A stretch of DNA of 34,221 bases, taken from Scopulibacillus daqui. Its GTDB lineage: Bacteria > Bacillota > Bacilli > Bacillales > Sporolactobacillaceae. The notes below the pieces were generated by a model. The model saw only the letters and a list, made by a program, of their open reading frames with translations. It did not search any database and was not told the origin of the DNA. Below, one piece after another: positions 9,601 to 16,927 of this stretch. Both the position numbers and the translations under genes were made by a program. The first letter of the stretch is position 1, and each line of letters begins with the position of its first letter. The stretch is taken from assembly GCF_016908855.1 (NCBI RefSeq), contig NZ_JAFBER010000027.1, forward strand, positions 1 through 34,221, in the 5' to 3' direction.

Positions 9601-10295
9601 ATGCCTTCCGGAGAGAGGTCCCAATCAGAAAGGGCGCCCTCAACTCGTTCTTGAAATTGGCTGAAGGGCAGCTCTTCACCGCGATGTTTATCAATTTGAC
9701 TGATGACTAAATAAAACGGTTTGCCGATTTTCTTAATTTGTTCGAGAAACTGAAAATTAACCGTTGATTGAACATGGTTGTAATCGCTGACAAAAATAAT
9801 CACATCAGCAAGATGAAGGGCGCTTTCGGTCGATTCTTGGTGTGCTTCAACCGTGGAATCAACACCGGGTGTATCGTATAATTCGACCGTTTCCGGCAAA
9901 TGATGTCCGACTTGAATATCGATTTTTGTAACGTTTTCACTGTCGCGGCAATAGTCTTGAATCTCTTCCATGTCATAAGGATAGGAAAACTTAATAACCT
10001 CTCCGCTGTTTGTATAAATGTTGGCGGATGGTTCGCCGCTCATTAATCTGACAAGATTGCCGCTTGTCGGAATCGGGCTGGCGGGAAGAATGCTTTCCTC
10101 AATAATATAATTTAGCAGACTCGATTTTCCGGCTGAAAAATGGCCGCAAAAGCTGATCGAAAATCTGTTATTTTCAGCCTTTTTATATAAGTCGAGAAAC
10201 TTGCCCGCATTTAATTCATCACCATTTCTTTTTGCTTGTGCGTATAAAAGGGCAAGCTTCGATTGTATTAATGCATTGTCTTTTAGAAGTTGCAC
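6627..10295 (-). CDS. dynA: Tandem dynamin-like GTPase DynA
   Basis: A large bacterial dynamin-like protein with two full dynamin units in one chain, as in B. subtilis DynA (YpbR). These proteins bind, tether and fuse membranes and help cells survive membrane damage. Numbering is from the upstream GTG at 10307. Unit 1 has the P-loop GHFSAGKSS (55-63), DTPG (145-148) and SQID (203-206). Unit 2 has GAFSAGKTS (646-654), DTPG (803-806) and NAID (866-869). Long coiled helical stretches follow each GTPase, and hydrophobic paddle-like segments are modest. I prefer the GTG at 10295: AAGGTGG sits eight bases before it and overlaps the 10307 GTG. That gives 1222 residues. Both GTPases look intact. It lies 35 bases downstream of a decayed EamA gene and is probably co-transcribed with it. 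Confidence 0.93.
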   Translation of the reverse strand: MQLLKDNALIQSKLALLYAQAKRNGDELNAGKFLDLYKKAENNRFSISFCGHFSAGKSSLLNYIIEESILPASPIPTSGNLVRLMSGEPSANIYTNSGEVIKFSYPYDMEEIQDYCRDSENVTKIDIQVGHHLPETVELYDTPGVDSTVEAHQESTESALHLADVIIFVSDYNHVQSTVNFQFLEQIKKIGKPFYLVISQIDKHRGEELPFSQFQERVEGALSDWDLSPEGIYYISLFDKTNPDNQLEAFISKMNSLLKGDRETNQEKCHATLEFLVSEHQDYMKDILDEKLEELAINEMPAKFAIEKLQKDKEEAEKHYQALAGRETEWLNTTKESITKAIHSAILMPYETREKAKNYIESCQKDFKAGLFNSQKKRMKEQSNRLEAFYEDFAKNVQTMEWAARDVLIKACQNIPGFDESEFGEIYELSIDITKEFLTEPVKKGANTSGQYILHYADDVSDQTKKAMKKTVFQKLDCISEKIHRKFQVEAEEAKNNLDQAVDQYERMLAAYHEQERYKENIIEINRILKSSAFEEQSVSQALKMIESDDHSRRFKTIDQPVKKAAKKEAANQSESSEKHISTPHDKVNFFETDTYRKEWSSLLRDASHALASLDSFKRTVSHLQARAERIEKNAFTIALFGAFSAGKTSFANALLAEDVLPVSPNPTTAVINKIKPVTNERPHRTVEAAIKTEAVLIDDINYSLSAFGKKINQLDELHDQLKDIESQALKPKEKLHYTFLKAVINGAKHFEGKLGETLFLDLSEAHELIANEEKSCYIESVSIYYDCPFTRQGVVLVDTPGADSINARHTNVAFQYIKNADAILFVTYFNHAFSRADKEFLIQLGRVKDNFDLDKMFFIVNAIDLAQSEQEKAAVIKYVNHHLTTFGILHPRLYGISSKLGLLSQKTKNQALYKQSGLEHFMNDWSAFSVNELLKHTIQIGIHDIQKANNDIEKIIENIQLDESAKEEKKKQLKQSFANAKRIVESRTSDGPMSVLKQNMNEWFFYIKKRVLQRYLDEFNVFFNPSAFNDNQKSPKTILAEGLNECIEFLSYDIDQELRAAYIRIESLIQKLLNTYLSDVNTAVSKFGFTNNIHFEPAFKTPEYAKHLNQCDQEPLKSVFKFYKNRKHFFEKNGKEQMKDSLYKQLDTSIDELLEAGRLEISAHYLDLFNDLLEQAKNECLSEWEETISYQLQAIDNHEIDPEKFTAVHHKLESILQKNRL

Positions 10296-10330
10296 TTGTC
10301 GTTCCACCTTACTTTATATGATATTGTTTT

Positions 10331-10720
10331 TTAGAAGGATGACGTTTTATGGGACTTTTTATGTTTTTTGGGCCGCCATTCGCTTAGCCCCATACCTAAT
10401 AATATTAAAAGACAGCCGATTGTGCCAGCATAACTCATATATTCATGTTCCCAAACAGCAGATGTCATGGCCGCAAATACAGGTTCCATAATAAAAATTA
10501 AGCCGGCATGAGTCGGATTTGTAAATTTTTGCAAAGCTGTCTGCAGCAAAAAAGCCGCAGCAGTTGCAAAAAAAGCGGTGAAAAGGCAAGATAGCAGAAC
10601 GTCAGTCTGAACTAAAGCCCAACGGATCTAAAGATGAAACAGCATGTTGTACGACAATAAATGTTGATCCCCAAATAAAGGCACAAACAATAATCCGCCG
10701 TCAGCTAAAGGTTTGCTCAT
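10331..10720 (-). pseudogene. EamA/DMT-family transporter, collapsed by internal deletion and frameshifts
   Basis: The 5' part opens with ATG 10718-10720, which overlaps the RNase HI stop as ATGA. After a frame change it reads VCAFIWGSTFIVVQHAVSS, typical of the first helix of an EamA permease. At about 10611 a stop appears. A second frame then gives the last helices of EamA domain 2 (DVLLSCLFTAFFATAAAFLL, then EPVFAAMTSAVWEHEYMS) and ends at 10331. A normal EamA transporter has about 300 residues and ten helices; here helices 2 to about 8 are missing. At least two frame breaks and one large deletion make it non-functional. The ATGA junction shows the gene was once translationally coupled to the upstream gene. 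Confidence 0.85.
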
Positions 10721-11133
10721 GATTCTTTTTTCAGCTGGCTTTCCCTGGACAGCCGGATTGCTTTTTTCGCTAATTCATCCGCATTCTTATTTTGTTTGTT
10801 TGGAATCCACTTTAAGAAAAATAACTGAAAGCTGTCTATTAAATCCAGCGCTTGATTTAAATAACCGGAAAAAGCTTGGTTTTTAACATAAGCTTTTTGC
10901 ACGGCGCGGTCAATCAATTGGGAATCCGTCCGAAATGACACGGTTAAATAGTCTTTATCAATACAAAGTTTAAGCGCATATAGAAAAGCTTGGAATTCAG
11001 CTTCGTGATTTGTCATTATACCAAGCGGGATAGCGTGTTTTTCTTCTATGCCGTTCCCTTGATTGATGTAAATGCCAGCTCCTGAATGGCCGGGATTGCC
11101 GGCGCTGGCACCGTCAAAATATACCTCGATCAA
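10717..11133 (-). CDS. RNase HI-like protein (YpdQ/YpeP-type)
   Basis: A 138-residue RNase H-fold protein predicted to cleave RNA in RNA-DNA hybrids. The four acidic catalytic residues can be placed: Asp7 in VYFDGASAGNPG, Glu46 in TNHEAEFQA, Asp70 in RTDSQL and Asp119 in NADELAKKA. The catalytic set is therefore apparently complete, unlike in some Bacillus RNase HI-like paralogues that lack activity. The start ATG 11133 is preceded by AAGGAGG. The stop overlaps the start of the EamA remnant. Whether it is the main RNase HI or an accessory paralogue cannot be told from this window. Confidence 0.85.
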   Translation of the reverse strand: MIEVYFDGASAGNPGHSGAGIYINQGNGIEEKHAIPLGIMTNHEAEFQAFLYALKLCIDKDYLTVSFRTDSQLIDRAVQKAYVKNQAFSGYLNQALDLIDSFQLFFLKWIPNKQNKNADELAKKAIRLSRESQLKKES

Positions 11134-11160
11134 TCATTAATCCTCCTTTTTAAGCGCATG

Positions 11161-11190
11161 CTTATAATAAGGATACAATAATGGTGCCAA
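11161..11190 (-). promoter_or_regulatory. Probable promoter of the RNase HI / EamA / dynA unit
   Basis: On the minus strand TTGGCA (11185-11190) is followed after 18 bases by TATAAG (11161-11166), about 28 bases before the RNase HI start. It would drive the whole minus-strand unit, as no terminator is seen before dynA. Confidence 0.5.
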
Positions 11191-11425
11191 TTGAAAAAGC
11201 TGTTTTTAAAGAATGATATAAATAAAACAGTTTTTTATACGAACTTTTTGTACGTCAGAAAATATAAAATTTCAGCATGCCTCCGTCTGCCTTTTTAAGT
11301 AAGCCAATCGTCACGTTTTCTTAAAAAACCAGGGCTATTTGCAGCATTTATTTCGATAATTTATGTTAATATAAATCTTGTTACAATAGATTTTATCGAT
11401 GGAGAGCTTACAGGAGGGTTAAAAC

Positions 11426-13111
11426 ATGATTGATCAGCACATAAAAACAGATATCGAGATCGCTCAAGAAGCGCCGCTAAAACCTATTCATGAAATTGCC
11501 GAACAATTAGGACTATCTGAAGAAGATTGGGAGCCTTACGGCAGATATAAGGCGAAAGTTTCGGCACATACTTTAAAGCGCTTGCAAGATACTCCGGACG
11601 GCAAAGTTATTTTAGTGACTTCAATTAATCCTACGCCGGCTGGAGAAGGGAAGTCGACAGTAACCGTTGGATTAGGACAAGCGCTTAACCGTCTAGAAAA
11701 AAAGACAGTGATTGCCCTGCGCGAACCTTCTCTCGGCCCAAGCATGGGGATGAAAGGCGGTGCAGCCGGCGGCGGCTATTCGCAGGTCGTACCGATGGAA
11801 GATATCAACCTTCATTTTACTGGGGATATTCACGCGATAACGACAGCAAATAACGCGTTATCGGCGATGATAGACAACCATATTCATCAGGGAAATGATT
11901 TGGACATTGATCAACGGCGGATCGTTTGGAAGCGGGTGCTTGATATGAATGACCGCGCCTTAAGAAATATTGTCGTCGGCCTCGGCGGTCCGGCAAACGG
12001 CGTCCCCCGCGAAGACGGCTTTGATATTACTGTTGCTTCAGAAATCATGGCTATTCTATGCTTATCAACGGATATTGATGATTTAAAACAACGGCTAAGC
12101 AAGATGGTTATTGCCTATAATCGCAACAAGGAGCCGATCACTGTCAATGACTTAGGCGTTCAAGGCGCCCTGGCTTTATTATTAAAGGATGCCATTCACC
12201 CGAATCTTGTTCAGACGATTGAAAATACACCGGCATTTGTCCACGGCGGCCCGTTTGCGAATATTGCCCATGGATGCAACAGTGTCATCGCAACAAAGCT
12301 GGCAAGTAAGCTAGGAGATTATGTTGTTACGGAAGCGGGGTTTGGTGTTGATCTTGGTGCAGAAAAGTTCTTGGATATTAAAACGCGAGCCGGCGGCATT
12401 GATCCAAGTGCTGTCGTTATCGTCGTAACCGTCAGAGCGCTGAAAATGCACGGCGGAGCAGCCAAAGATGAATTGAAAAATGAAGATATAGAAGCGTTAA
12501 AACGCGGCATGGCTAACGCAGAAAAGCATATTGAAACCATTAAATCTTTCGGGCTGCCTTATGTTGTTGCCATTAATCATTTTGTTCATGATACTGAAAG
12601 AGAGATACAATATGTTCAGGATTGGTGTCAAGCGAACGGCCATCCTGTTTCTGTTGCAAAAGTATGGGCTGAAGGCGGTGCCGGCGGGGAAGATCTGGCT
12701 AGACAAGTCATAGATGTTGTTGAAAACGGAAAAAAAGATTTTAAATACATGTATGATCTTGATGCGCCCATTGAAGAAAAAATAGAAACGATTGTTAAAA
12801 AGGTATACGGCGGCAGCGGTGTTGAATTTTCAGCTAAAGCCTTAAAACAATTGAAAGAGTTTAAAGAAAACGGCTGGGGGAATCTGCCGGTATGTATGGC
12901 GAAAACGCAATATTCATTATCCGATGATCCAAAAAAAGCCGGCCGTCCTTCCGGATTTACCATCCATGTCCGAGAGCTAAAAGCTTCAATAGGCGCGGGA
13001 TTTATCGTTGCAATAACGGGAACGGTCATGACGATGCCGGGATTGCCTAAAAAGCCGGCCGCTCTCAATATGAATGTTAATAACGATGGTTACGTATCAG
13101 GATTATTTTAA
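11426..13111 (+). CDS. fhs: Formate--tetrahydrofolate ligase
   Basis: It makes 10-formyltetrahydrofolate from formate, tetrahydrofolate and ATP, feeding one-carbon units to purine and formyl-Met synthesis. The protein has 561 residues, the usual family size. The ATP-binding loop TPAGEGKST (70-78), the following [19 protein letters not shown] segment and the C-terminal [15 protein letters not shown] are all hallmark FTHFS sequences. ATG 11426 follows AGGAGGG with 7-base spacing. Candidate -10 elements (TATAAA 11370-11375, TACAAT 11382-11387) lie upstream, but no strong -35 is visible. An 85-base gap without an obvious terminator separates it from brxA. Confidence 0.97.
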   Translation: MIDQHIKTDIEIAQEAPLKPIHEIAEQLGLSEEDWEPYGRYKAKVSAHTLKRLQDTPDGKVILVTSINPTPAGEGKSTVTVGLGQALNRLEKKTVIALREPSLGPSMGMKGGAAGGGYSQVVPMEDINLHFTGDIHAITTANNALSAMIDNHIHQGNDLDIDQRRIVWKRVLDMNDRALRNIVVGLGGPANGVPREDGFDITVASEIMAILCLSTDIDDLKQRLSKMVIAYNRNKEPITVNDLGVQGALALLLKDAIHPNLVQTIENTPAFVHGGPFANIAHGCNSVIATKLASKLGDYVVTEAGFGVDLGAEKFLDIKTRAGGIDPSAVVIVVTVRALKMHGGAAKDELKNEDIEALKRGMANAEKHIETIKSFGLPYVVAINHFVHDTEREIQYVQDWCQANGHPVSVAKVWAEGGAGGEDLARQVIDVVENGKKDFKYMYDLDAPIEEKIETIVKKVYGGSGVEFSAKALKQLKEFKENGWGNLPVCMAKTQYSLSDDPKKAGRPSGFTIHVRELKASIGAGFIVAITGTVMTMPGLPKKPAALNMNVNNDGYVSGLF

Positions 13112-13196
13112 TTGTCCGGCACGCAGACCTTGCATCCAGTTATCTTCACGTGTTATTTTTAGAATGCGATTAACTTACAAACGGAGTGATTAACCG

Positions 13197-13631
13197 ATGT
13201 CAATGGCCTATGAAGAATATATGAGACAAGTCGCCAAGCCGATGAGAGAAGAATTGACATCTGCGGGGTTTAAGGAATTAACGACGCCGGAAAAAGTCGA
13301 TGAATTTATGAAAAAGGCTTCCGGAATATCAGTTGTTGTCGTTAATTCAGTTTGCGGCTGTGCAGCAGGACTTGCCCGCCCGGCGGCTGTAGAATCTTTA
13401 GAAAACGATGTGAAACCTGATCATCTTGTAACGGTATTTGCCGGGCAGGACCGCGAAGCGACTGCCAGGATGCGTGAATATTTTACAGGTTATGAACCCT
13501 CTTCGCCATCGATAGCTATTTTAAAGGGAAACGAAGTCGTTCATTTTATCCCGCGTGAAGATATCGAAGATGAAGACTATGAAGCGATTGTCAATCGTTT
13601 GAAGAATGCTTATGATAAATATTGTTCTTAA
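13197..13631 (+). CDS. brxA: Bacilliredoxin (BrxA/YphP family)
   Basis: A 144-residue thioredoxin-fold protein. In Bacillaceae, BrxA and BrxB remove bacillithiol from S-bacillithiolated proteins after oxidative stress. The active site is the unusual Cys-Gly-Cys in NSVCGCAAGLARPA (CGC at 53-55). The segment TVFAGQDREATARMREYFTG and the phrase EPSSPS match the YphP/YqiW family, and the N-terminus MSMAYEEYMRQ is close to YphP. The ATG 13197 start lies after GGAGTG. I favour BrxA over BrxB from overall resemblance, but the paralogues are close. Confidence 0.9.
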   Translation: MSMAYEEYMRQVAKPMREELTSAGFKELTTPEKVDEFMKKASGISVVVVNSVCGCAAGLARPAAVESLENDVKPDHLVTVFAGQDREATARMREYFTGYEPSSPSIAILKGNEVVHFIPREDIEDEDYEAIVNRLKNAYDKYCS

Positions 13632-13660
13632 AACCAAGCGGCCGCTTGGTTTTAATTTTT
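13628..13660 (+). terminator. Terminator of brxA
   Basis: A 12-base perfect stem (TTAAAACCAAGC at 13628-13639, complement at 13644-13655) closes on GGCC and is followed by TTTTT. It overlaps the brxA stop codon. Confidence 0.88.
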
Positions 13661-13674
13661 GAAAGGGGTATATT

Positions 13675-13791
13675 ATTCATAAATCATGCCGCTTTGACCC
13701 AGAAGCAAAATGTGCGCCGCCGCCCATTCGCGTCTTCGAAGGAGGACAATTACATTTTAGAAAAAGGGTGATATTGACCTTTTTTTATTGA
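13675..13791 (+). CDS. Possible 38-codon gene with an ATT start
   Basis: Between brxA and trhO, a frame beginning at ATT 13675 follows GAAAGGGG with about 6-base spacing. It opens IHKSCRFDPEAKCAPPPIRV (the ATT would be read as Met) and then continues FEGGQLHF before ending at TGA 13789. It contains two cysteines and no ATG, GTG or TTG at the right position. The codons are GC-rich at third positions (GCG CCG CCG CCC, CGC GTC TTC), unlike random spacer here, which argues for a coding past or present. I do not recognise the family. It could be a genuine small protein with a rare start, or the remnant of a gene whose start was lost. Confidence 0.35.
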   Translation: MHKSCRFDPEAKCAPPPIRVFEGGQLHFRKRVILTFFY

Positions 13792-13815
13792 TATGTATAA
13801 TATTTTAATGTGCAT

Positions 13816-13843
13816 TTGTCAACGAAATTTGGTATGATATTAT
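13816..13843 (+). promoter_or_regulatory. Candidate promoter of trhO
   Basis: TTGTCA (13816-13821), 16 bases, TATTAT (13838-13843). An overlapping extended -10, TGGTATGAT (13830-13838), is an alternative. Either would give a short leader before ATG 13904. Confidence 0.4.
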
Positions 13844-13903
13844 TTGTCTGTTGAAAAGATGCTTATTCTTTTTAAAGAAGATAAGGAAAAGGTGGTGTAT
13901 GAG

Positions 13904-14833
13904 ATGTCAGAGAAAAAACCTTATCGCGTTCTGTTGTATTATAAATATGTTCCAATTGAAGATCCTGAAACGTTTACACAAGAACATTTGGCTTTTTGTA
14001 AAGAGTTAGGTGTTAAAGGACGTATCCTTGTGGCATCAGAAGGCATTAACGGCACACTTTCAGGAACAGTTGAACAGACTCAGATATATATGGATACTTT
14101 GAGAAGTGATCCCCGCTTCAGTGATATTGAATTCAAAATTGATGAAGCGGACGGCCATGCGTTTAAGAAAATTTTTGTAAGGCATCGCAAAGAAATCGTA
14201 TCGCTTAAACTTGAAGACGATATCGATCCAAAAGAACTAACCGGCAATTATTTGTCGCCAAAAGAATTTTATGAAAATCTGCAAAGAGACGATGTCATTG
14301 TCATTGATGCGCGCAACACTTATGAGCATCAAATCGGTCATTTCCGCAATGCCATTTTGCCGGATGTTGAAGCGTTCCGGGATTTGCCAAAATGGATTGA
14401 AGAGAATTTGAGCGAACACAAAGACAAAAAGATCCTCACTTACTGCACAGGCGGCATCCGCTGCGAGAAATTCTCCGGATATTTAATCAAACAAGGATTT
14501 AAAGACGTTAACCAGCTTCATGGCGGTATTATTAAGTACGGACAAGATCCGGAAGTTAAAGGCCGCCTCTATGATGGAAAATGCTACGTGTTTGATGAAA
14601 GGATTTCAGTTCCTGTCAACCGTACAGAAGATGACGTTGTAATCAGCGAATGCTATTACTGCGGCAAGCCTGAAGACCGGCTGGTTAACTGCGCAAATCC
14701 AGAATGCAATCGCCAGCACGTTTGCTGCGAGGAATGTGAAGAAAAATATAAGCGTTCTTGTTCCAAAGAATGCCGCGAACATCCTCGGAACCGATACGAA
14801 AAAGAAAAGAAAATGGCTATGCAAAATCAATAA
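13904..14833 (+). CDS. trhO: tRNA uridine(34) hydroxylase TrhO (rhodanese family, UPF0176)
   Basis: TrhO enzymes hydroxylate uridine at wobble position 34 of certain tRNAs using O2, giving 5-hydroxyuridine on the way to 5-methoxyuridine. The protein has an N-terminal acylphosphatase-like domain ([11 protein letters not shown] through [14 protein letters not shown]), then a rhodanese domain with the active-site loop [10 protein letters not shown] (Cys181). A Cys-rich C-terminal region follows ([19 protein letters not shown] onward), probably metal-binding. I chose ATG 13904: AAAGGTGG precedes it and it gives the usual [14 protein letters not shown] opening; a GTG at 13844 would add 20 unusual residues. 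Length 309. It stands alone between a promoter and a terminator. Confidence 0.9.
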   Translation: MSEKKPYRVLLYYKYVPIEDPETFTQEHLAFCKELGVKGRILVASEGINGTLSGTVEQTQIYMDTLRSDPRFSDIEFKIDEADGHAFKKIFVRHRKEIVSLKLEDDIDPKELTGNYLSPKEFYENLQRDDVIVIDARNTYEHQIGHFRNAILPDVEAFRDLPKWIEENLSEHKDKKILTYCTGGIRCEKFSGYLIKQGFKDVNQLHGGIIKYGQDPEVKGRLYDGKCYVFDERISVPVNRTEDDVVISECYYCGKPEDRLVNCANPECNRQHVCCEECEEKYKRSCSKECREHPRNRYEKEKKMAMQNQ

Positions 14834-14844
14834 TAGGCCAAGCC

Positions 14845-14875
14845 AAAAGGGAGACAATTGTCTCCCTTTTATATT
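14845..14875 (+). terminator. Terminator of trhO
   Basis: A perfect stem (AAAAGGGAGACA at 14845-14856 with its complement ending at 14870, tiny loop) followed by TTTTATATTAT. Confidence 0.87.
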
Positions 14876-14922
14876 ATCATTAAAAGACAACAATGGATCA
14901 TGAGCAAATGGAGGGGAGCAAG

Positions 14923-16092
14923 TTGCTGCATAAAGAACATTTCTTCATTAAAACAAAACGGCAAAAGGCTTTATATGATTTGGCGCATCAGCATGCTGAA
15001 AAGTTTCGCGAACGTGCCGCTCATTATGATAAAACCGGCGAATTTCCGTTTGAAAACTTTGAAGAATTGAAAGCTTCAGGGTTCCATGCTTTAACAGTCC
15101 CGAAAGAATATAACGGCAAAGGTATATCCCTTTATGAATTAGTGCTCGTTCAAGAAACCCTTGGTCAAGGGGATGGCGCGACCACATTAGGCATTGGCTG
15201 GCACTTAGGCATTATGATGGATTTAAGTATCCGGAGAGAATGGGATGAACCTTTATTTCAAAAAATGTGTCAGGAAGTTGTGAACGAGAAAAAACTGATT
15301 AACCGGGCTGCTACGGAACCGAAAACCGGGAGTCCGACGAGAGGAGGGAAACCATTTACAACAGCGGTTAAGCAGGCAGACGGCTGGCTCATTAATGGTC
15401 ATAAGAGTTTTGCCTCGCTCGCGCCTATCGCTGATTATTTTATTATAACCGCATCCATTAAGGAAAGTGATCAAGTCGGCGGTTTTTTAGTAGATACAGC
15501 ATATCCGGGATTACAAACCAAAAAAACATGGGATACGATGAGCATGCGTGCGACTGGCAGTGACGACCTTCTATTAAAAGATGTTAAGGTACCAATGGAA
15601 GCGCATGTTGAAACGATTGGCGGCGGCCATGCAAACGATCATCTGCCTCATGGCTGGCTGCTTCATATACCCGCTTGTTATCTTGGCATTGCTTTAGCGG
15701 CGAGAAGGGATGTCATTCATTTTGCAGAAAACTATCAGCCTAATAGCTTGCCGCACCCGATTAAAGAAGTTCCCCATGTGCAGCAAAAAATCGGTGAAAT
15801 TGACTTAGAATTGATGAAAGCCAGATATATGATGTACGGCGTGGCTGAAAAGTGGGATGAAGATGAAGAGATGCGCCCGCATCTTGGACCGGAGCTTTCA
15901 GCTGTCAAATACGTGGCAACGAATGCTGCGGTTAAGGTTGTAGATTTAGCCATGCGCATTGTCGGCGGGACGAGTATTTTCCGCTCCAATCCTTTTGAAA
16001 GATATTATCGTGATGTTAGGGCAGGCATTCATAATCCGCCGAATGACGATGCGGTATTGGGGATATTGGGAAAGCGTGTCTTTAGCAATTGA
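14923..16092 (+). CDS. Acyl-CoA dehydrogenase family protein (YdbM-like)
   Basis: A 389-residue flavoprotein of the acyl-CoA dehydrogenase superfamily, closest in feel to B. subtilis YdbM. The helical N-terminal domain includes ALTVPKEYNGKG and VQETLGQGDG. The middle beta domain includes RAATEPKTGSPTRGG and DGWLINGHKSFAS. The C-terminal domain ends with GGTSIFRSNPFERYYRDV and HNPPNDDAVLGILGK. I place the start at TTG 14923 because GGAGGGG ends six bases before it; ATG 14893 has no ribosome binding site. The substrate is unknown: this branch includes FMN-dependent monooxygenase-like members (DszC type) as well as true dehydrogenases, and I cannot locate a certain catalytic Glu. Confidence 0.85.
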   Translation: MLHKEHFFIKTKRQKALYDLAHQHAEKFRERAAHYDKTGEFPFENFEELKASGFHALTVPKEYNGKGISLYELVLVQETLGQGDGATTLGIGWHLGIMMDLSIRREWDEPLFQKMCQEVVNEKKLINRAATEPKTGSPTRGGKPFTTAVKQADGWLINGHKSFASLAPIADYFIITASIKESDQVGGFLVDTAYPGLQTKKTWDTMSMRATGSDDLLLKDVKVPMEAHVETIGGGHANDHLPHGWLLHIPACYLGIALAARRDVIHFAENYQPNSLPHPIKEVPHVQQKIGEIDLELMKARYMMYGVAEKWDEDEEMRPHLGPELSAVKYVATNAAVKVVDLAMRIVGGTSIFRSNPFERYYRDVRAGIHNPPNDDAVLGILGKRVFSN

Positions 16093-16117
16093 AAAAGCTT
16101 CCATTTGGAAGCTTTTT
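16092..16117. terminator. Bidirectional terminator between the acyl-CoA dehydrogenase gene and tgl
   Basis: AAAAAGCTTCC (16092-16102), a 4-base loop, and GGAAGCTTTTT (16107-16117). A and T runs flank both sides, so both convergent genes can use it. Confidence 0.9.
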
Positions 16118-16122
16118 GACTG

Positions 16123-16911
16123 CTAAACAGCAGAAGAGGGTTCCGGTTCCGGCTGGGAAAACCGCTGCCTGGTGTATCTGAATAGATAAGCAAAATACGG
16201 CCGGTTAGCATCTGGCATCAAATAAGCTGAACGTGTCGCGCCGACACGTCTAAATTCATTCAATTCCTCAATCATTTGTTCGGCCCTTAAAATCCCAAGC
16301 CCATGGCCGTAATAATAACCGTTAGGCAATTCGATGGCATTTTCCCCTTGCCATTGCGGTGTTCTTGGGTTAACATCGGGATTTTTAAAATAACGGATAT
16401 CGCCAATGATACCATAATGATCGACCGTTTCTGTGATAATAGGAAAATGAGAATCGCGATGCCAATCCCATAAATATATATCCGGATACAGCTGGTCAAA
16501 TAAAGACGGCGATATCGTATCAATCATTGCTTTATATAAAATAATGACCATAGCTGTTGCACATTCAAAAGCGTATAGGCTGCCGTTCTGGAAAATATCG
16601 TTGATTGCCTGACTGCTGCTCGCGCCTGATTTCAGTTCGAAACCGCCTTCGTTAGTCAGACGCCAGTAACGTTCATTGCAGCGCGAATGATAAAAAGTGG
16701 CAAAACTAGCTTTGCTTTCATATAAATTGAGCGCATTGACAACAATATAGTTTCTTAACGTTACTTCAAAAATTAATTCTTCTAGTGATCGATAATTAAA
16801 AACAACAGGATTGTTCCGCAATTCTGTAAGAACGGTACCGCTGAATTGGCCATCAATAGGCAAAGCAGACAGCTGGCTTTCTGAGACAGGTTGGTGATGA
16901 AGCGTAATCAA
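16123..16911 (-). CDS. tgl: Spore protein-glutamine gamma-glutamyltransferase (transglutaminase)
   Basis: Tgl cross-links coat proteins such as GerQ in the Bacillus spore by forming glutamyl-lysine isopeptide bonds. The catalytic cysteine is in YAFECATA (Cys117 by my numbering; Cys116 in B. subtilis Tgl). The order of blocks matches the family: ATFYHSRCNERYWRLT, then LYAFECATAMVIILYKA, then YLWDWHRDSHFPI, QWQGENAIELP and GHGLGILRAEQMIEELNEFR. I use TTG 16911 as start, seven bases after GGGGGG; a longer reading from 16968 would overlap the upstream gene and has no ribosome binding site. This gives 262 residues, slightly longer than the 245 of B. subtilis, with a C-terminal extension ending PEPEPSSAV. 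The gene follows the unknown 323-residue gene by 16 bases, so both are probably one transcript. Confidence 0.92.
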   Translation of the reverse strand: MITLHHQPVSESQLSALPIDGQFSGTVLTELRNNPVVFNYRSLEELIFEVTLRNYIVVNALNLYESKASFATFYHSRCNERYWRLTNEGGFELKSGASSSQAINDIFQNGSLYAFECATAMVIILYKAMIDTISPSLFDQLYPDIYLWDWHRDSHFPIITETVDHYGIIGDIRYFKNPDVNPRTPQWQGENAIELPNGYYYGHGLGILRAEQMIEELNEFRRVGATRSAYLMPDANRPYFAYLFRYTRQRFSQPEPEPSSAV

Positions 16912-16927
16912 AACAATGCCCCCCTTT

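Noticed and set aside
9267-9710. 147-codon plus-strand frame inside dynA
   Set aside because: It lies opposite well-conserved dynamin sequence, has no ribosome binding site, and its Phe/Cys-rich composition is what an antisense reading of a Glu/Lys-rich gene gives.
12628-13068. 146-codon minus-strand frame inside fhs
   Set aside because: Antisense shadow of a strongly conserved enzyme gene, without a start signal.
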